Assembly: GCA_004552485.1 (NCBI GenBank)
Contig: SFOH01000043.1
Span: 1-30,893, forward strand
DNA length: 30,893 bases
DNA from: Bacteroidales bacterium
GTDB lineage: Bacteria; Bacteroidota; Bacteroidia; Bacteroidales; Muribaculaceae
Direction: 5' to 3'
The notes beneath the pieces were generated by a model. The model was not told where the DNA came from. It saw nothing but the letters and a program-made list of their open reading frames with translations, and ran no database searches. The position numbers and the translations under genes were made by a program. The first letter of the stretch is position 1, and each line of letters starts with the position of its first letter. Below, piece by piece: positions 22,592-30,892 of the stretch.

Positions 22592-24001
22592 ATGTTGAGG
22601 ATAATTGATGTGGCCGCCGAGGGCAACGCCATCGCGCGCATCCCGACGGAGTCCGGCCAGATGGTTCTTTTCGTGCCTTACGGCGCCCCGGGCGATGTGG
22701 CCGACGTGAAGATCGACCGCAAGAAGCACTCGTATGCCCAGGGGCACATTGTGCGCATGGTGCAGCCCTCGGAGCTGCGCGTGGAGCCGATGTGCAGTCA
22801 CTTCGGCGTATGCGGCGGCTGTCGCTGGCAGCATCTGCCCTACGCCTTTCAGTTAGAGTGCAAGCAGCGGCAGGTGGTGGACGCACTCACGCGTATCGCC
22901 AAGATAGAGCTGCCGGAGATTTCGCCCATCATAGGCTCGCCGGCGCAGTGCGAGTACCGCAACAAGCTGGAGTTCACGTTCTCGGCCAAGCGGTGGCGCA
23001 CGTTCGAGGAGCTCGAGGCGCTTCCCAAGTCGGAGACGCCGATGCCCGCGGAGCCGGGCGCGGGTTTCCACATTCCGGGCGCCTTCGACAAAGTGCTCGA
23101 CATCGACCGCTGCTATCTGCAGGACGATTTCTCGAACCGTCTGCGCCGCTTCATCAAGGAATACGGCATCAGCCACGGCCTCACGTTCTACGACCTGCGC
23201 GCGAACGCCGGCCTGCTGCGCACGCTGATGGTGCGCACGGCGTCGACGGGCGAGAAGATGGCGGTGATGGCTTTCGGCGAGGACAATCCCGGGGCTATCC
23301 GCGAGGTGCTCGACGCGGTGCGCGCCGAGTTCCCGGAGCTGACGTCGCTGATGTATGTGATCAATCTGAAGGTCAACGATTCGCTGGGCGACCAGGAGGT
23401 GCTGCTCCACTCGGGGCGCGGCTACATCCTGGAGGAGATGGAGGGTCTGCGCTTCCGCGTGGGGCCGAAGTCGTTCTATCAGACCAACTCGCGCGGCGCC
23501 TACGAGCTCTACAAGGTGGTGCGCGACTTCGCCGCCCTCACGGGCAAAGAGCTCGTGTACGATCTATACACGGGCACGGGCACGATCGCCAACTTTGTGG
23601 CCGCGCGCGCCCGTCAGGTCATCGGCATCGAGTATGTCCCCGAGGCGATCGACGATGCCCGCGTGAACAGTGCCGAGAACGCCATCACCAACACGCTCTT
23701 CTATGCCGGCGACATGAAGGACGAGCTCAACGACGAGTTCATCGCCCGGCACGGCGTGCCCGACGTGATGATTGTCGACCCGCCGCGCGCGGGCATGCAC
23801 GAGGATGTGGTGAACACCATCCTGCGGGCCGCGCCGGAGCGCATCGTCTATGTGTCGTGCAACCCGGCCACGCAGGCGCGCGACCTGGCGCTCCTGGACG
23901 GCGAGTACAGCGTGCGGGCGGTGCAGCCGGTCGACATGTTCCCCCACACGCACCATGTGGAGAACGTGGCGCTACTCGTCCGCCGGAGCGGAGAGCGTTG
24001 A
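22592..24001 (+). CDS. rlmD: 23S rRNA (uracil-C5)-methyltransferase RlmD-type
   Basis: SAM-dependent enzyme that makes 5-methyluridine in 23S rRNA. The chain of 469 residues has a TRAM RNA-binding domain (about 1-55), then an iron-sulfur site with Cys68, Cys74, Cys77 (MCSHFGVCGGC) and Cys174. The methyltransferase domain follows: FYQTNSRGAYELY, SAM motif YDLYTGTGTIANF, VDPPRAGMH (396-403), and the catalytic Cys423 in VSCNPAT. The E. coli paralogues RlmC, RlmD and TrmA are related, so the exact uridine (1939 or 747) is not certain. ATG 22592 comes directly after an in-frame stop, giving a slightly short N-terminus compared with relatives. Its last 30 bases overlap the opposite-strand CYTH gene. 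Confidence 0.93.
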   Translation: MLRIIDVAAEGNAIARIPTESGQMVLFVPYGAPGDVADVKIDRKKHSYAQGHIVRMVQPSELRVEPMCSHFGVCGGCRWQHLPYAFQLECKQRQVVDALTRIAKIELPEISPIIGSPAQCEYRNKLEFTFSAKRWRTFEELEALPKSETPMPAEPGAGFHIPGAFDKVLDIDRCYLQDDFSNRLRRFIKEYGISHGLTFYDLRANAGLLRTLMVRTASTGEKMAVMAFGEDNPGAIREVLDAVRAEFPELTSLMYVINLKVNDSLGDQEVLLHSGRGYILEEMEGLRFRVGPKSFYQTNSRGAYELYKVVRDFAALTGKELVYDLYTGTGTIANFVAARARQVIGIEYVPEAIDDARVNSAENAITNTLFYAGDMKDELNDEFIARHGVPDVMIVDPPRAGMHEDVVNTILRAAPERIVYVSCNPATQARDLALLDGEYSVRAVQPVDMFPHTHHVENVALLVRRSGER

Positions 24002-24427
24002 GTTGTAATAGCGCGGATTGCCGGTGACTTCCTCGCCGATGAATCCGGGGGCTTCGACGGTCTCGCCCTCGCAGCCGAGTTCGACCTCGGCGATGGTGAG
24101 GCCGCGGTGGGGCGCCTCGAACTCGTCCACCTCCCAGGTGTGGCCGGCGTAGCGGACATACCAGCGGCGCTTGCTGATGATGTGCTCGCACAGGCTCAGC
24201 ATCTCCAGCGCCTCGTCCACGGGAATCTCATACTCCCACTCGCCGCGTGTCATGCCGTGGTTGCGGCTCTTGACGGTGATGAAGCCGCGCTCGCCCATGA
24301 TGCGCACGCGCACGGTGCGGTCGATGTCGCGGCACAGGTAGCCCTGGCTGATGTGCACGCTGCCGTCCGACAGGGTCTTGAACCCGGGGTTCGTCACCAG
24401 GAATTTGCGTTCTATCTCTTTTGCCAT
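23972..24427 (-). CDS. CYTH-domain protein (probable triphosphate-binding enzyme)
   Basis: A 151-residue cytoplasmic protein of the CYTH superfamily, which hydrolyses or cyclises nucleoside or inorganic triphosphates inside a beta tunnel. The signature ExExK is present at the N-terminus (EIERKFLV, Glu4, Glu6, Lys8). Basic and acidic tunnel residues follow in TVRVRIMGERGFITVKSR, EWEYEIPVDEA, SKRRWYVRY and TWEVDEFEAPHRGLTIAEVEL, which keeps the EAEL-like element. Inorganic triphosphatase is the commonest activity for short bacterial forms, but this is inference. ATG 24427; the frame runs open further upstream only as a shadow. It ends within rlmD: convergent 3' ends overlap by 30 bases. Confidence 0.93.
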   Translation of the reverse strand: MAKEIERKFLVTNPGFKTLSDGSVHISQGYLCRDIDRTVRVRIMGERGFITVKSRNHGMTRGEWEYEIPVDEALEMLSLCEHIISKRRWYVRYAGHTWEVDEFEAPHRGLTIAEVELGCEGETVEAPGFIGEEVTGNPRYYNSTLSAPADE

Positions 24428-24455
24428 AGTCTCTTGCTTAAAAAGGTTGCTGTGG

Positions 24456-24463
24456 CAAATATA
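24456..24463 (-). promoter_or_regulatory. -7 box before the CYTH gene
   Basis: On the minus strand TATATTTG matches TAnnTTTG about 29 bases before ATG 24427. No -33 TTTG at 19-21 bases was found. The divergent DUF5686 gene starts nearby, so this short stretch serves both. Confidence 0.35.
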
Positions 24464-24481
24464 ACAAATAAGTCTGAAAGT

Positions 24482-27160
24482 TTGGCTAACAAAGCGTATA
24501 AAATATTTCTCCTCCTTGTGCTGACGGCGCTGCACTGCGCCTCCCAAAGCCCCGTTGCCCCGGCCGACACTGTTGCCGCGAGCGACTCGGCCTATTCGGC
24601 GCTGGCCGACAGCGTGGCCGCCCTGGCACGCATGGCCACGCCCCCGGCCGGCCGCTACTTCCTCAGCGGCATCGTCCGCGACTCGGTCACGCGCGAGCCC
24701 GTGCCCATGGCCGCCGTCGCCATCTCGGGAAGCACTGGGGGCACCCTGGCTGACGAGAACGGCATCTTCGAGATGACGGTCCCCGACGGCACACGCGCAC
24801 TGACCGTCACCTCGCAGGGCTACCGCCGCAAGCGCGTGCCCGTCGCCAAAAACCGCGTGAACATCTACGAGGTGATGCTGCGTCCCGAGGCCGAGACGCT
24901 TCGCGAGGTCGTCATCACCCGCAAGAAGTATTCGAAGAAGAACAACCCAGCCGTCGACCTCATGCAGCGCATCCGCTCGACCGCCGCCGTCAACGACCCT
25001 CGCCGCAATCCCTACTACAACTACGACCGCTACGAGCGCATCACCCTCGGCCTCGACAACATCACGCCCGGCAAGGACGGCAAGCCCAACGCCATCATGA
25101 AGAAGTTCCCGTTCCTGTGGGAGCACGTGGACACGAGCGAGATTTCGGGCAAGCCGGTGCTGCCGCTGTCGGTGAAGGAGACGTCGTCGCAGGTGCACTT
25201 CCGCCGCGACCCGCGCCGCGAGCGCGAGGTGGTGACCGGCCTCAAGAGCAACGGCATCGACGAAATAACCGACCAGGAGAGCATGCGCGTCTTCCTCCAG
25301 GACGTGCTGCGCGAGATCGACCTCTACGACCGCGACATCAACATCCTGCAGAACCGCTTCGTCAGCCCGCTCTCGCCGCTGGCCGCCGACTTCTACAAGT
25401 TCTACATCACCGACTCGCTGATGATTGACGGGGAGAAAGCCCTGCAGCTCAGCTTCTATCCCCACAACCGCGCCGCCTTCGGATTCGTGGGGCAGATGTA
25501 TGTGGTGCCCTCCGACACGGCCATGTTCATCCGCCGCGTCACCATGCGCGTGGCCCCGGAGATAAACCTCAACTTCATCGAGAACATGTACATCGACCAG
25601 GAGTTCGCCCGCGCCGCCGACGGCAGCCGCCTCAAGACCCGCGACGACATGACGATGGAAATCTCCGTGATTCCCGGCCTCCAGGGGCTCTACGCCCGTC
25701 GCAACGTGGCATACGCCAACCACAGCTTCGACGCGCCCGCCGACGAGAAGGGAATCTTCTCCTCGCTGGGCGAGACGGTCATCGTCGACGAGGCCCGTCA
25801 GCGCGACGAGGAGTTCTGGCAGAGTGTGCGCCTCTTCGAGATTCCGAAGGGCGAGGCCACGGTCTCGTCGATGCTCACGCGCCTGCGCAGCAACAAGCTC
25901 TACTACTGGGCGGAGAAGTTCACCAAGCTCATGGCCAGCGGATACGTCGCCACGGGCAAGCCCAGCAAGTTCGACATCGGCCCGCTCAACACGTTCATCT
26001 CCGGCAACACCCTCGAGGGTCTGCGCCTGCGCCTCGGCGGCATGACCATGGGCAGCCTCAGCAAGCACTGGTTCTCGCGCTTCTACGTGGCCCGCGGTTT
26101 CCGCGACCACCGCTGGAAGTACGGCGTCGAGCTCGAGTATTCGTTCAACGAAAAGCGCGTCCACTCGCGCGAGTTCCCCATCCACTCGCTCATGCTCAAC
26201 TCCTCCTACGACATCGACCAGCTCGGCCAGCAGTATCTGTTCACCAACCAGGACAACGTCTTCCTCGCATGGAAGCGTCAGAAGGACGAACGCGTCTCCT
26301 ACCGCCGCCTCAACTCGCTCACCTACAAGCTCGAGCTCGAGAACAACTTCTCCGTGACGGCAACCGTCGCCAACGACCGCCAGGAGAGCAGCCGCGTGCT
26401 CGGATTTCAGCTCTCGTCGCCGGTGAATCCGGCCGACGCCTCGCTCAACATGCCCCTGCCCGGCTTCAACGAGACCTGGGGCGAAGTGATGCTTAGGCTC
26501 GCTCCCGGCGAGAAGTTCTATCAGACGCGCTCCTACCGCTTCCCCGTCAACATGGACGCCTGGACCGTCACCCTCTCCCACCGCGCCGCCGTCCGCGGCC
26601 TCGAGTCGCGATGGAATGTGCAGCGCACCGAGGCCTCGCTCATGCACCGCTTCTGGTTCTCGGCGTGGGGATACCTCGACGTCATGGTCAAAGGCGGCCA
26701 CATCTGGTCGCGCCACACGCCCTACACCCAGATGTTCATGCCCAACGCCAACCTCTCCTACACCATCCAGCCCGAGAGTTTCGCCCTCATGAACGCCATG
26801 GAGTTCGTCTCCGACAGCTACTGCCAGACCGACATAACCTACTGGGCCAACGGCGCCATCCTCAACTACATTCCCCTCGTCAAGAAGCTCAAGCTGCGCG
26901 AGGTCTTCTCCGTGCGCACCTACTGGGGCAAGCTCCGCGCCGAGAACGACCCGCGCCTCAACGGCTCGATGCTCGCCTTCCCCGAGGGCGGTATCGCCGT
27001 CACCGACGTCTCACGCACGCCCTACGTCGAAGCCGGCGTCGGCCTCGACAACATCTTCCGCTGCATCCGCCTCGACTACGTCTGGCGCCTCACCCACCGC
27101 CACCCGGGCTACAAGGTCGACCGCTCCGGCGTGCGCCTCGCCCTCCACTTCACATTCTGA
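24482..27160 (+). CDS. DUF5686 family protein with N-terminal carboxypeptidase-like regulatory domain
   Basis: A large exported protein (about 892 residues) of a Bacteroidetes family likely to sit in the outer membrane. After a signal peptide (about 1-20, KIFLLLVLTALHCASQ) comes a carboxypeptidase-like beta sandwich (LSGIVRDSVTREPVPMAAVAI, GGTLADENGIFEMTVPDG, about 58-135), then the long DUF5686 region. Its C-terminal half has alternating aromatic/polar strands typical of a beta barrel and ends RLALHFTF, a usual outer-membrane terminal strand. Function unknown; related N-terminal domains occur in TonB-dependent receptors. There is no ATG near the start: I chose TTG 24482 because it gives a compact signal peptide; GTG 24452, ten codons earlier, is also possible. 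It is divergent from the CYTH gene. Confidence 0.88.
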   Translation: MANKAYKIFLLLVLTALHCASQSPVAPADTVAASDSAYSALADSVAALARMATPPAGRYFLSGIVRDSVTREPVPMAAVAISGSTGGTLADENGIFEMTVPDGTRALTVTSQGYRRKRVPVAKNRVNIYEVMLRPEAETLREVVITRKKYSKKNNPAVDLMQRIRSTAAVNDPRRNPYYNYDRYERITLGLDNITPGKDGKPNAIMKKFPFLWEHVDTSEISGKPVLPLSVKETSSQVHFRRDPRREREVVTGLKSNGIDEITDQESMRVFLQDVLREIDLYDRDINILQNRFVSPLSPLAADFYKFYITDSLMIDGEKALQLSFYPHNRAAFGFVGQMYVVPSDTAMFIRRVTMRVAPEINLNFIENMYIDQEFARAADGSRLKTRDDMTMEISVIPGLQGLYARRNVAYANHSFDAPADEKGIFSSLGETVIVDEARQRDEEFWQSVRLFEIPKGEATVSSMLTRLRSNKLYYWAEKFTKLMASGYVATGKPSKFDIGPLNTFISGNTLEGLRLRLGGMTMGSLSKHWFSRFYVARGFRDHRWKYGVELEYSFNEKRVHSREFPIHSLMLNSSYDIDQLGQQYLFTNQDNVFLAWKRQKDERVSYRRLNSLTYKLELENNFSVTATVANDRQESSRVLGFQLSSPVNPADASLNMPLPGFNETWGEVMLRLAPGEKFYQTRSYRFPVNMDAWTVTLSHRAAVRGLESRWNVQRTEASLMHRFWFSAWGYLDVMVKGGHIWSRHTPYTQMFMPNANLSYTIQPESFALMNAMEFVSDSYCQTDITYWANGAILNYIPLVKKLKLREVFSVRTYWGKLRAENDPRLNGSMLAFPEGGIAVTDVSRTPYVEAGVGLDNIFRCIRLDYVWRLTHRHPGYKVDRSGVRLALHFTF

Positions 27161-27167
27161 GCCTCAT

Positions 27168-27190
27168 CTGCCCCGGCCGTGCAGTTTTTT
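27168..27190 (+). terminator. Possible terminator of the DUF5686 gene
   Basis: Seven bases after the stop, CTGC (27168-27171) pairs with GCAG (27181-27184) across 9 GC-rich bases, directly followed by six T. The stem is short, so strength is doubtful. It abuts the -33 box of the ychF promoter. Confidence 0.4.
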
Positions 27191-27222
27191 CTTGGCTTAT
27201 TGGCGGAAAGTTCGTACCTTTG
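27191..27222 (+). promoter_or_regulatory. Bacteroidetes-type promoter of ychF
   Basis: CTTG (27191-27194), 20 bases, then TACCTTTG (27215-27222), a full TAnnTTTG box. Transcription should begin near 27228, leaving a leader of about 75 bases that starts with an alternating GC/GT tract and becomes A-rich before ATG 27302. Confidence 0.65.
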
Positions 27223-27301
27223 CACTGCGGCGTGCGCGCGCGTGCGTGTGCGTGCCCCTTTTTCATTCCGTTAACTCCCTAAAAACCCGAGAAATATACA
27301 C

Positions 27302-28405
27302 ATGGCACTTCAATGCGGCATTGTGGGCCTGCCCAACGTGGGCAAGTCGACCCTCTTCAACTGTCTGAGCAACGCCAAGGCGCAGGCCCAGAACTTCCCC
27401 TTCTGCACCATCGAGCCCAACGTGGGCGTAATCACCGTCCCCGACGAGCGCCTCAACAAGCTCGTCGAGATGTGCAACCCCAAATCCGTCGTCCCCGCAA
27501 CCGTCGAAATCGTCGACATCGCCGGCCTCGTCAAGGGCGCCTCGCGCGGCGAGGGCCTCGGCAACAAGTTCCTGGCCAACATCCGCGAGACCGACGCCAT
27601 CATCCACGTCCTCCGCTGCTTCGACAACCCCAACGTCGTCCACGTCGACGGCTCCGTCGACCCCGTCCGCGACAAGGAAATCATCGACTACGAGCTCCAG
27701 CTCAAAGACCTCGAGACCGTCGAGAGCCGCATCGCCAAAACGCAGAAAGCCGCTCAGACCGGCGGCGACAAGGTGGCCAAGCTCCAGTACGAGGTACTCC
27801 GCCGCTTCAAGGAAGCCCTCGACGCCGGCCGCCCCGCCCGCTCCGTCTCCTTCGACACCGTCGACGAGCAGCGCTATGCCCGCGAGCTCTTCCTGCTCAC
27901 CAACAAGCCCGTCCTCTACGTCTGCAACGTCGACGACGAGTCGGCCGTCTCCGGCAACCGCTACACCGAGGCCGTCCGCGAGGCCATCAAGGACGAGAAC
28001 GCCGACATGCTCATCGTCGCCGCCGACACCGAGTCGCAGATCGCCGAACTCGACACATGGGAAGAGCGTCAGGAATTCCTGCAGGAAATAGGCCTCGAGG
28101 AGAGCGGCGTCTCGCGCCTCATCCGCGCCGCCTACGCCCTGCTCGACCTGCAGACCTACTTCACCGCCGGCACCGACGAGTGCCGCGCATGGACATTCCG
28201 CCGCGGCACCAAGGCTCCCCAGGCCGCCGGAATCATCCACACCGACTTCGAGAAAGGATTCATCCGCGCCGAAGTCATCAAGTATGACGACTACGTCACC
28301 CTCGGCGGCGAGAACGGCGTCCGCGAAGCCGGCCGCCTCGGCGTCGAAGGCAAGGAATACGTCGTCCAGGACGGCGACATCATGCACTTCCGCTTCAACG
28401 TCTGA
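27302..28405 (+). CDS. ychF: YchF/Obg-like ATPase
   Basis: A translation-associated P-loop ATPase that binds ribosomes; it belongs to the Obg GTPase group but prefers ATP. In 367 residues: Walker A GLPNVGKST (9-17), NFPFCTIEPNVGVI switch region, VDIAGLVKGASRGEGLGNKFL (G3), a coiled-coil insert (about 130-200), the G4-like CNVDDES instead of NKxD, in line with ATP use, and a C-terminal TGS domain (about 280-364) with DLQTYFTAG, FRRGTKAPQAAGIIHTDFEKG and DYVTLGG. ATG 27302 gives the usual MALQCGIVG start. Probably cotranscribed with the cardiolipin synthase and HD genes that follow. Confidence 0.98.
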   Translation: MALQCGIVGLPNVGKSTLFNCLSNAKAQAQNFPFCTIEPNVGVITVPDERLNKLVEMCNPKSVVPATVEIVDIAGLVKGASRGEGLGNKFLANIRETDAIIHVLRCFDNPNVVHVDGSVDPVRDKEIIDYELQLKDLETVESRIAKTQKAAQTGGDKVAKLQYEVLRRFKEALDAGRPARSVSFDTVDEQRYARELFLLTNKPVLYVCNVDDESAVSGNRYTEAVREAIKDENADMLIVAADTESQIAELDTWEERQEFLQEIGLEESGVSRLIRAAYALLDLQTYFTAGTDECRAWTFRRGTKAPQAAGIIHTDFEKGFIRAEVIKYDDYVTLGGENGVREAGRLGVEGKEYVVQDGDIMHFRFNV

Positions 28406-28467
28406 CCGCCCCCGCCGGCCTCACTCCCCCGCGGCAACACCTAACCGACTAATCTCCCCTCAACACT

Positions 28468-29919
28468 ATGTACAACTCGTGGCTCTCCGTTTTCGATAAC
28501 CCGTGGGTGGGATGGACACTGACCGCAATCTATGTCCTCTCAATCATCATAACCATCGGCGTTATCCTCGCGGAGAACCGCAACCCCGTCAAGAGCCTGG
28601 CGTGGGTCACCGTCCTCGTCTTCTTCCCCGCCGTCGGAGTCGTGCTCTACATCTTCTTCGGCCGAAGCATCAAGAACACCCGCATGATCAGCCGGCGCAA
28701 CCGCCGGCGCCTCAAACGTCAGCTCCACTCGCGCCCCGTCGACCTCAACAAACTCGACTTCTCGCGCGAGACCATCCACGAGGCACGCCTCGCCCACTCG
28801 CTCACCTCCGCCGGTTTCTTCCCCGACAACGCCGTCACCGTCTTCACCAACGGCACCTCCAAGTTCGCCGCCCTCGAGAAAGACCTCCGCGAGGCACGCT
28901 CGTTCATCAACATTCAGTACTACATCTTCGCCGACGACAAAATCGGCACCCGCATCCGCGACATCCTCATCGAGCGCGCCCGCGCCGGCGTCAAGGTGCG
29001 CGTCATCTACGACCACGTCGGCTCGATGCACACCTCCTCGCGATTCTTCCGCCGCATGAAAGAGGCCGGCATCGAAGTCTACCCCTTCTTCCGCGTCACA
29101 TTCCGTGTCCTGGGCACACGCATCAACTGGCGCAACCACCGCAAGCTCTGCGTCATCGACGGACGCGTCGGATACATCGGCGGCATGAACATCGCCGACC
29201 GATACATCGACGGCGGCCGCCACTTCAACGAGTGGCGCGACACTCACCTGCGCGTCGTCGGCCCCGCCGTCGCAGTCCTCCAGGGCTCCTTCGCCATCGA
29301 CTGGAACTTCATGGGACGCCCCCTCATCGCCGACCCCCTCCCCGAATGGGACCCCGAACACACTCCCGGCCACGTCGGCATCCAGCTCGTCACCTCCGGC
29401 CCCACAAGCCAGTGGAGCAACGTCGAATTCATGTTCCACAAGGCCATCGCCTCCGCCAAACGGCGCATCTTCATTCAGACCCCCTATTTCCTCCCCACCG
29501 AGGGGCTGCTCAAAGCGCTCCAGACCGCCGCGCTCTCCGGCGTCGACGTCCGCATCATGCTCCCGCGGCGCTCCGACAGCGCCATGCTCCGCTACGCATC
29601 GTTCTCGTTCATAACCGAATGCCTCCGCGCCGGCATCAAAATCTACCTCTTCGAACCCGGTATGCTCCACGCCAAGAACATCGTCATCGACGACGAACTC
29701 TCCTCCGTGGGCTCCACAAACTTCGACTTCCGCAGCTTCGAGCACAACTTCGAGGCCAATATGTTCCTCTATTCCAAAGAGTTCAACCGGCGCCTCGCCG
29801 ACATCTTCCTCGCCGACCAGCGCCGCTCGCGCCGCGTGCTGCCCGCCGTATGGTACCGCCGTCCACGCGCACACAAAGCCGCCGAGTCAATCCTCCGCCT
29901 CCTCTCACCGATACTCTAA
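28468..29919 (+). CDS. cls: Cardiolipin synthase (phospholipase D family)
   Basis: Inner-membrane enzyme that joins two phosphatidylglycerols into cardiolipin and glycerol. The 483 residues have two N-terminal membrane helices (about 13-34 and 42-64, the PLDc_N region with ENRNPVKSLAW), then two phospholipase D domains. HKD motif 1 is NHRKLCVIDG (His224, Lys226, Asp231), followed by YIGGMNIADRY. HKD motif 2 is LHAKNIVIDDE (His401, Lys403, Asp408), followed by SSVGSTNFDFRSF. Length and layout match ClsA-type enzymes. It lies 62 bases after ychF and 36 before the HD gene. Confidence 0.96.
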   Translation: MYNSWLSVFDNPWVGWTLTAIYVLSIIITIGVILAENRNPVKSLAWVTVLVFFPAVGVVLYIFFGRSIKNTRMISRRNRRRLKRQLHSRPVDLNKLDFSRETIHEARLAHSLTSAGFFPDNAVTVFTNGTSKFAALEKDLREARSFINIQYYIFADDKIGTRIRDILIERARAGVKVRVIYDHVGSMHTSSRFFRRMKEAGIEVYPFFRVTFRVLGTRINWRNHRKLCVIDGRVGYIGGMNIADRYIDGGRHFNEWRDTHLRVVGPAVAVLQGSFAIDWNFMGRPLIADPLPEWDPEHTPGHVGIQLVTSGPTSQWSNVEFMFHKAIASAKRRIFIQTPYFLPTEGLLKALQTAALSGVDVRIMLPRRSDSAMLRYASFSFITECLRAGIKIYLFEPGMLHAKNIVIDDELSSVGSTNFDFRSFEHNFEANMFLYSKEFNRRLADIFLADQRRSRRVLPAVWYRRPRAHKAAESILRLLSPIL

Positions 29920-29955
29920 CACACTTCACACCAAACACTTATACCCCACCCCACT

Positions 29956-30591
29956 ATGTCTGCCGATACACAAGACACAAATATCCAGGCCAACAAAGAA
30001 CGCTTCTGCCAACTCCTCCGCGCCACCGAGCGCGAGAACATCGACTACGTCATCGAAGACCTCGAGGCCCTCGGATTCTTCACCGCACCCGCCTCAGTCC
30101 GCAACCACTTCAACTTCCCCGGCGGACTTGTCCAACACTCCCTCAACGTCTACGACGCCGCCATGGCCGTACGCCGACAGATGTGCGAGCTGCGCCCCTC
30201 CCTCGCCGACGAACTCCCCGAGGCATCCATCGCCATCGCCGCACTCCTCCACGACGTCTGCAAAGCCGACCTCTACACCATGGTCAACCGCAAGCGCAAG
30301 AACGAAATCGGCATGTGGGAAGACGTCAAAGAGTACCAGATCGGCTACGAGAACTTCCCCATGGGTCACGGCGAGAAGAGCGTCATCATGCTGCTGCGCA
30401 GCGGCCTCGACCTCGAAGACGCCGAAGCCCTCGCCATCCGCTGGCACATGGGCCCGTGGGAGCTCAACTCCGCCTCCATCGACCAGGACCGCAACTACCG
30501 CGCCGCCCAGGCCTTCTCGCCCCTCGTCCCCCTCATCCACACCGCCGACACCCTCGCCGCCTCCCTCCTCGAGCGCGACCAAACGCCATAA
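29956..30591 (+). CDS. HD-domain phosphohydrolase
   Basis: A 211-residue cytoplasmic metal-dependent hydrolase of the HD superfamily. The metal-binding residues are visible in order: His61 (GGLVQHSLNVYD), His99-Asp100 (ALLHDVCKAD), His138 (MGHGEKS), His164 (IRWHMG) and Asp198 (IHTADTLA). The extra His138 and His164 resemble the layout of several HD proteins that bind two metals. Substrate unknown; candidates are nucleotides or cyclic nucleotides. There is no extra domain. It is the last gene before the second repeat cluster and the terminal hairpin. Confidence 0.92.
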   Translation: MSADTQDTNIQANKERFCQLLRATERENIDYVIEDLEALGFFTAPASVRNHFNFPGGLVQHSLNVYDAAMAVRRQMCELRPSLADELPEASIAIAALLHDVCKADLYTMVNRKRKNEIGMWEDVKEYQIGYENFPMGHGEKSVIMLLRSGLDLEDAEALAIRWHMGPWELNSASIDQDRNYRAAQAFSPLVPLIHTADTLAASLLERDQTP

Positions 30592-30619
30592 TATTTTGAT
30601 ATTCAATTATTTACACATT

Positions 30620-30637
30620 GACGGCTTGGAAGCCGTC
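30620..30637 (+). repeat. GACGGC hairpin, left module of second composite repeat
   Basis: GACGGCTT pairs with AAGCCGTC around GG, 28 bases after the HD gene stop. It stands in the place of the GGACGGC hairpin at 14229-14245 in the first cluster. The 30592-30893 gap holds no gene; its content is this and the four entries that follow. Confidence 0.6.
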
Positions 30638-30651
30638 TCTCCCGGGGTGCC

Positions 30652-30713
30652 GCATTGCGGCCACGTCGGTGTCCGGGGACGACTGCATTGCGGGCAATAT
30701 GTCGGTGTCGAGG
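30652..30713. repeat. Imperfect two-unit tandem repeat
   Basis: Two related units: GCATTGCGG (30652-30660) with GTCGGTGTC (30665-30673) and GGGGACG, then GCATTGCGG (30685-30693) with GTCGGTGTC (30701-30709) and a GGGACG. The units are about 33-36 bases. This part is not seen in the 14-kb cluster. Confidence 0.6.
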
Positions 30714-30785
30714 GACGCCGGCGTCAGCTGGCAGTTAGGGTAGCCAGGGCGTGCAGGCTGCGCAGAGCGTTGCCAAACCCCTGGT
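30714..30785 (+). repeat. 72-base dispersed repeat, copy 2
   Basis: About 64 of 72 bases match the reverse complement of 14388-14459. It begins with a perfect 12-base palindrome (GACGCCGGCGTC, 30714-30725), and its core closes through CCAGGG (30744-30749) and CCCTGG (30779-30784) with further pairing inside. Two structured copies in two intergenic gaps indicate a dispersed repeat family. Confidence 0.8.
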
Positions 30786-30808
30786 AATGTGTATTTTTAT
30801 ATCAGAGC

Positions 30809-30830
30809 GCACCGCGTGGCGGTGCGTTAG
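30809..30830 (+). repeat. GCACCGC hairpin, right module of second composite repeat
   Basis: GCACCGC-GTG-GCGGTGC followed by GTTAG matches 14314-14335 at 21 of 22 positions. It stands 19 bases after CCCTGGTAATG, against 18 in the first copy. Confidence 0.75.
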
Positions 30831-30846
30831 GGATTTTCTAAAAAAG

Positions 30847-30892
30847 CGCATAAAAAAAGTGGCAGCGAAATCGCTGCCACTTTTTTTATGCG
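30847..30892 (+). terminator. Strong, probably bidirectional hairpin terminator
   Basis: A perfect 21-bp stem (30847-30867 with 30872-30892) closes a 4-base AAAT loop. The GC core GTGGCAGCG is flanked by seven A and, after the core, seven T (30881-30887). It ends plus-strand transcripts from the ychF-cls-HD group and, by symmetry, could also end a minus-strand gene entering from the right. Confidence 0.85.

Noticed and set aside
24428..26716. Long minus-strand frame that continues upstream of the CYTH start
   Set aside because: Only 23972-24427 has CYTH motifs; the rest is antisense to the DUF5686 gene.
28503..30599. 698-residue Arg/Pro-rich frame across cardiolipin synthase and the HD gene
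   Set aside because: Out of frame with two clear enzymes and of shadow composition.
30592..30787. Small protein gene in the right-end gap (frame ending RRALPNPW)
   Set aside because: The frame is read from dispersed repeat sequence; the opposite-orientation copy at 14 kb does not keep a matching gene.
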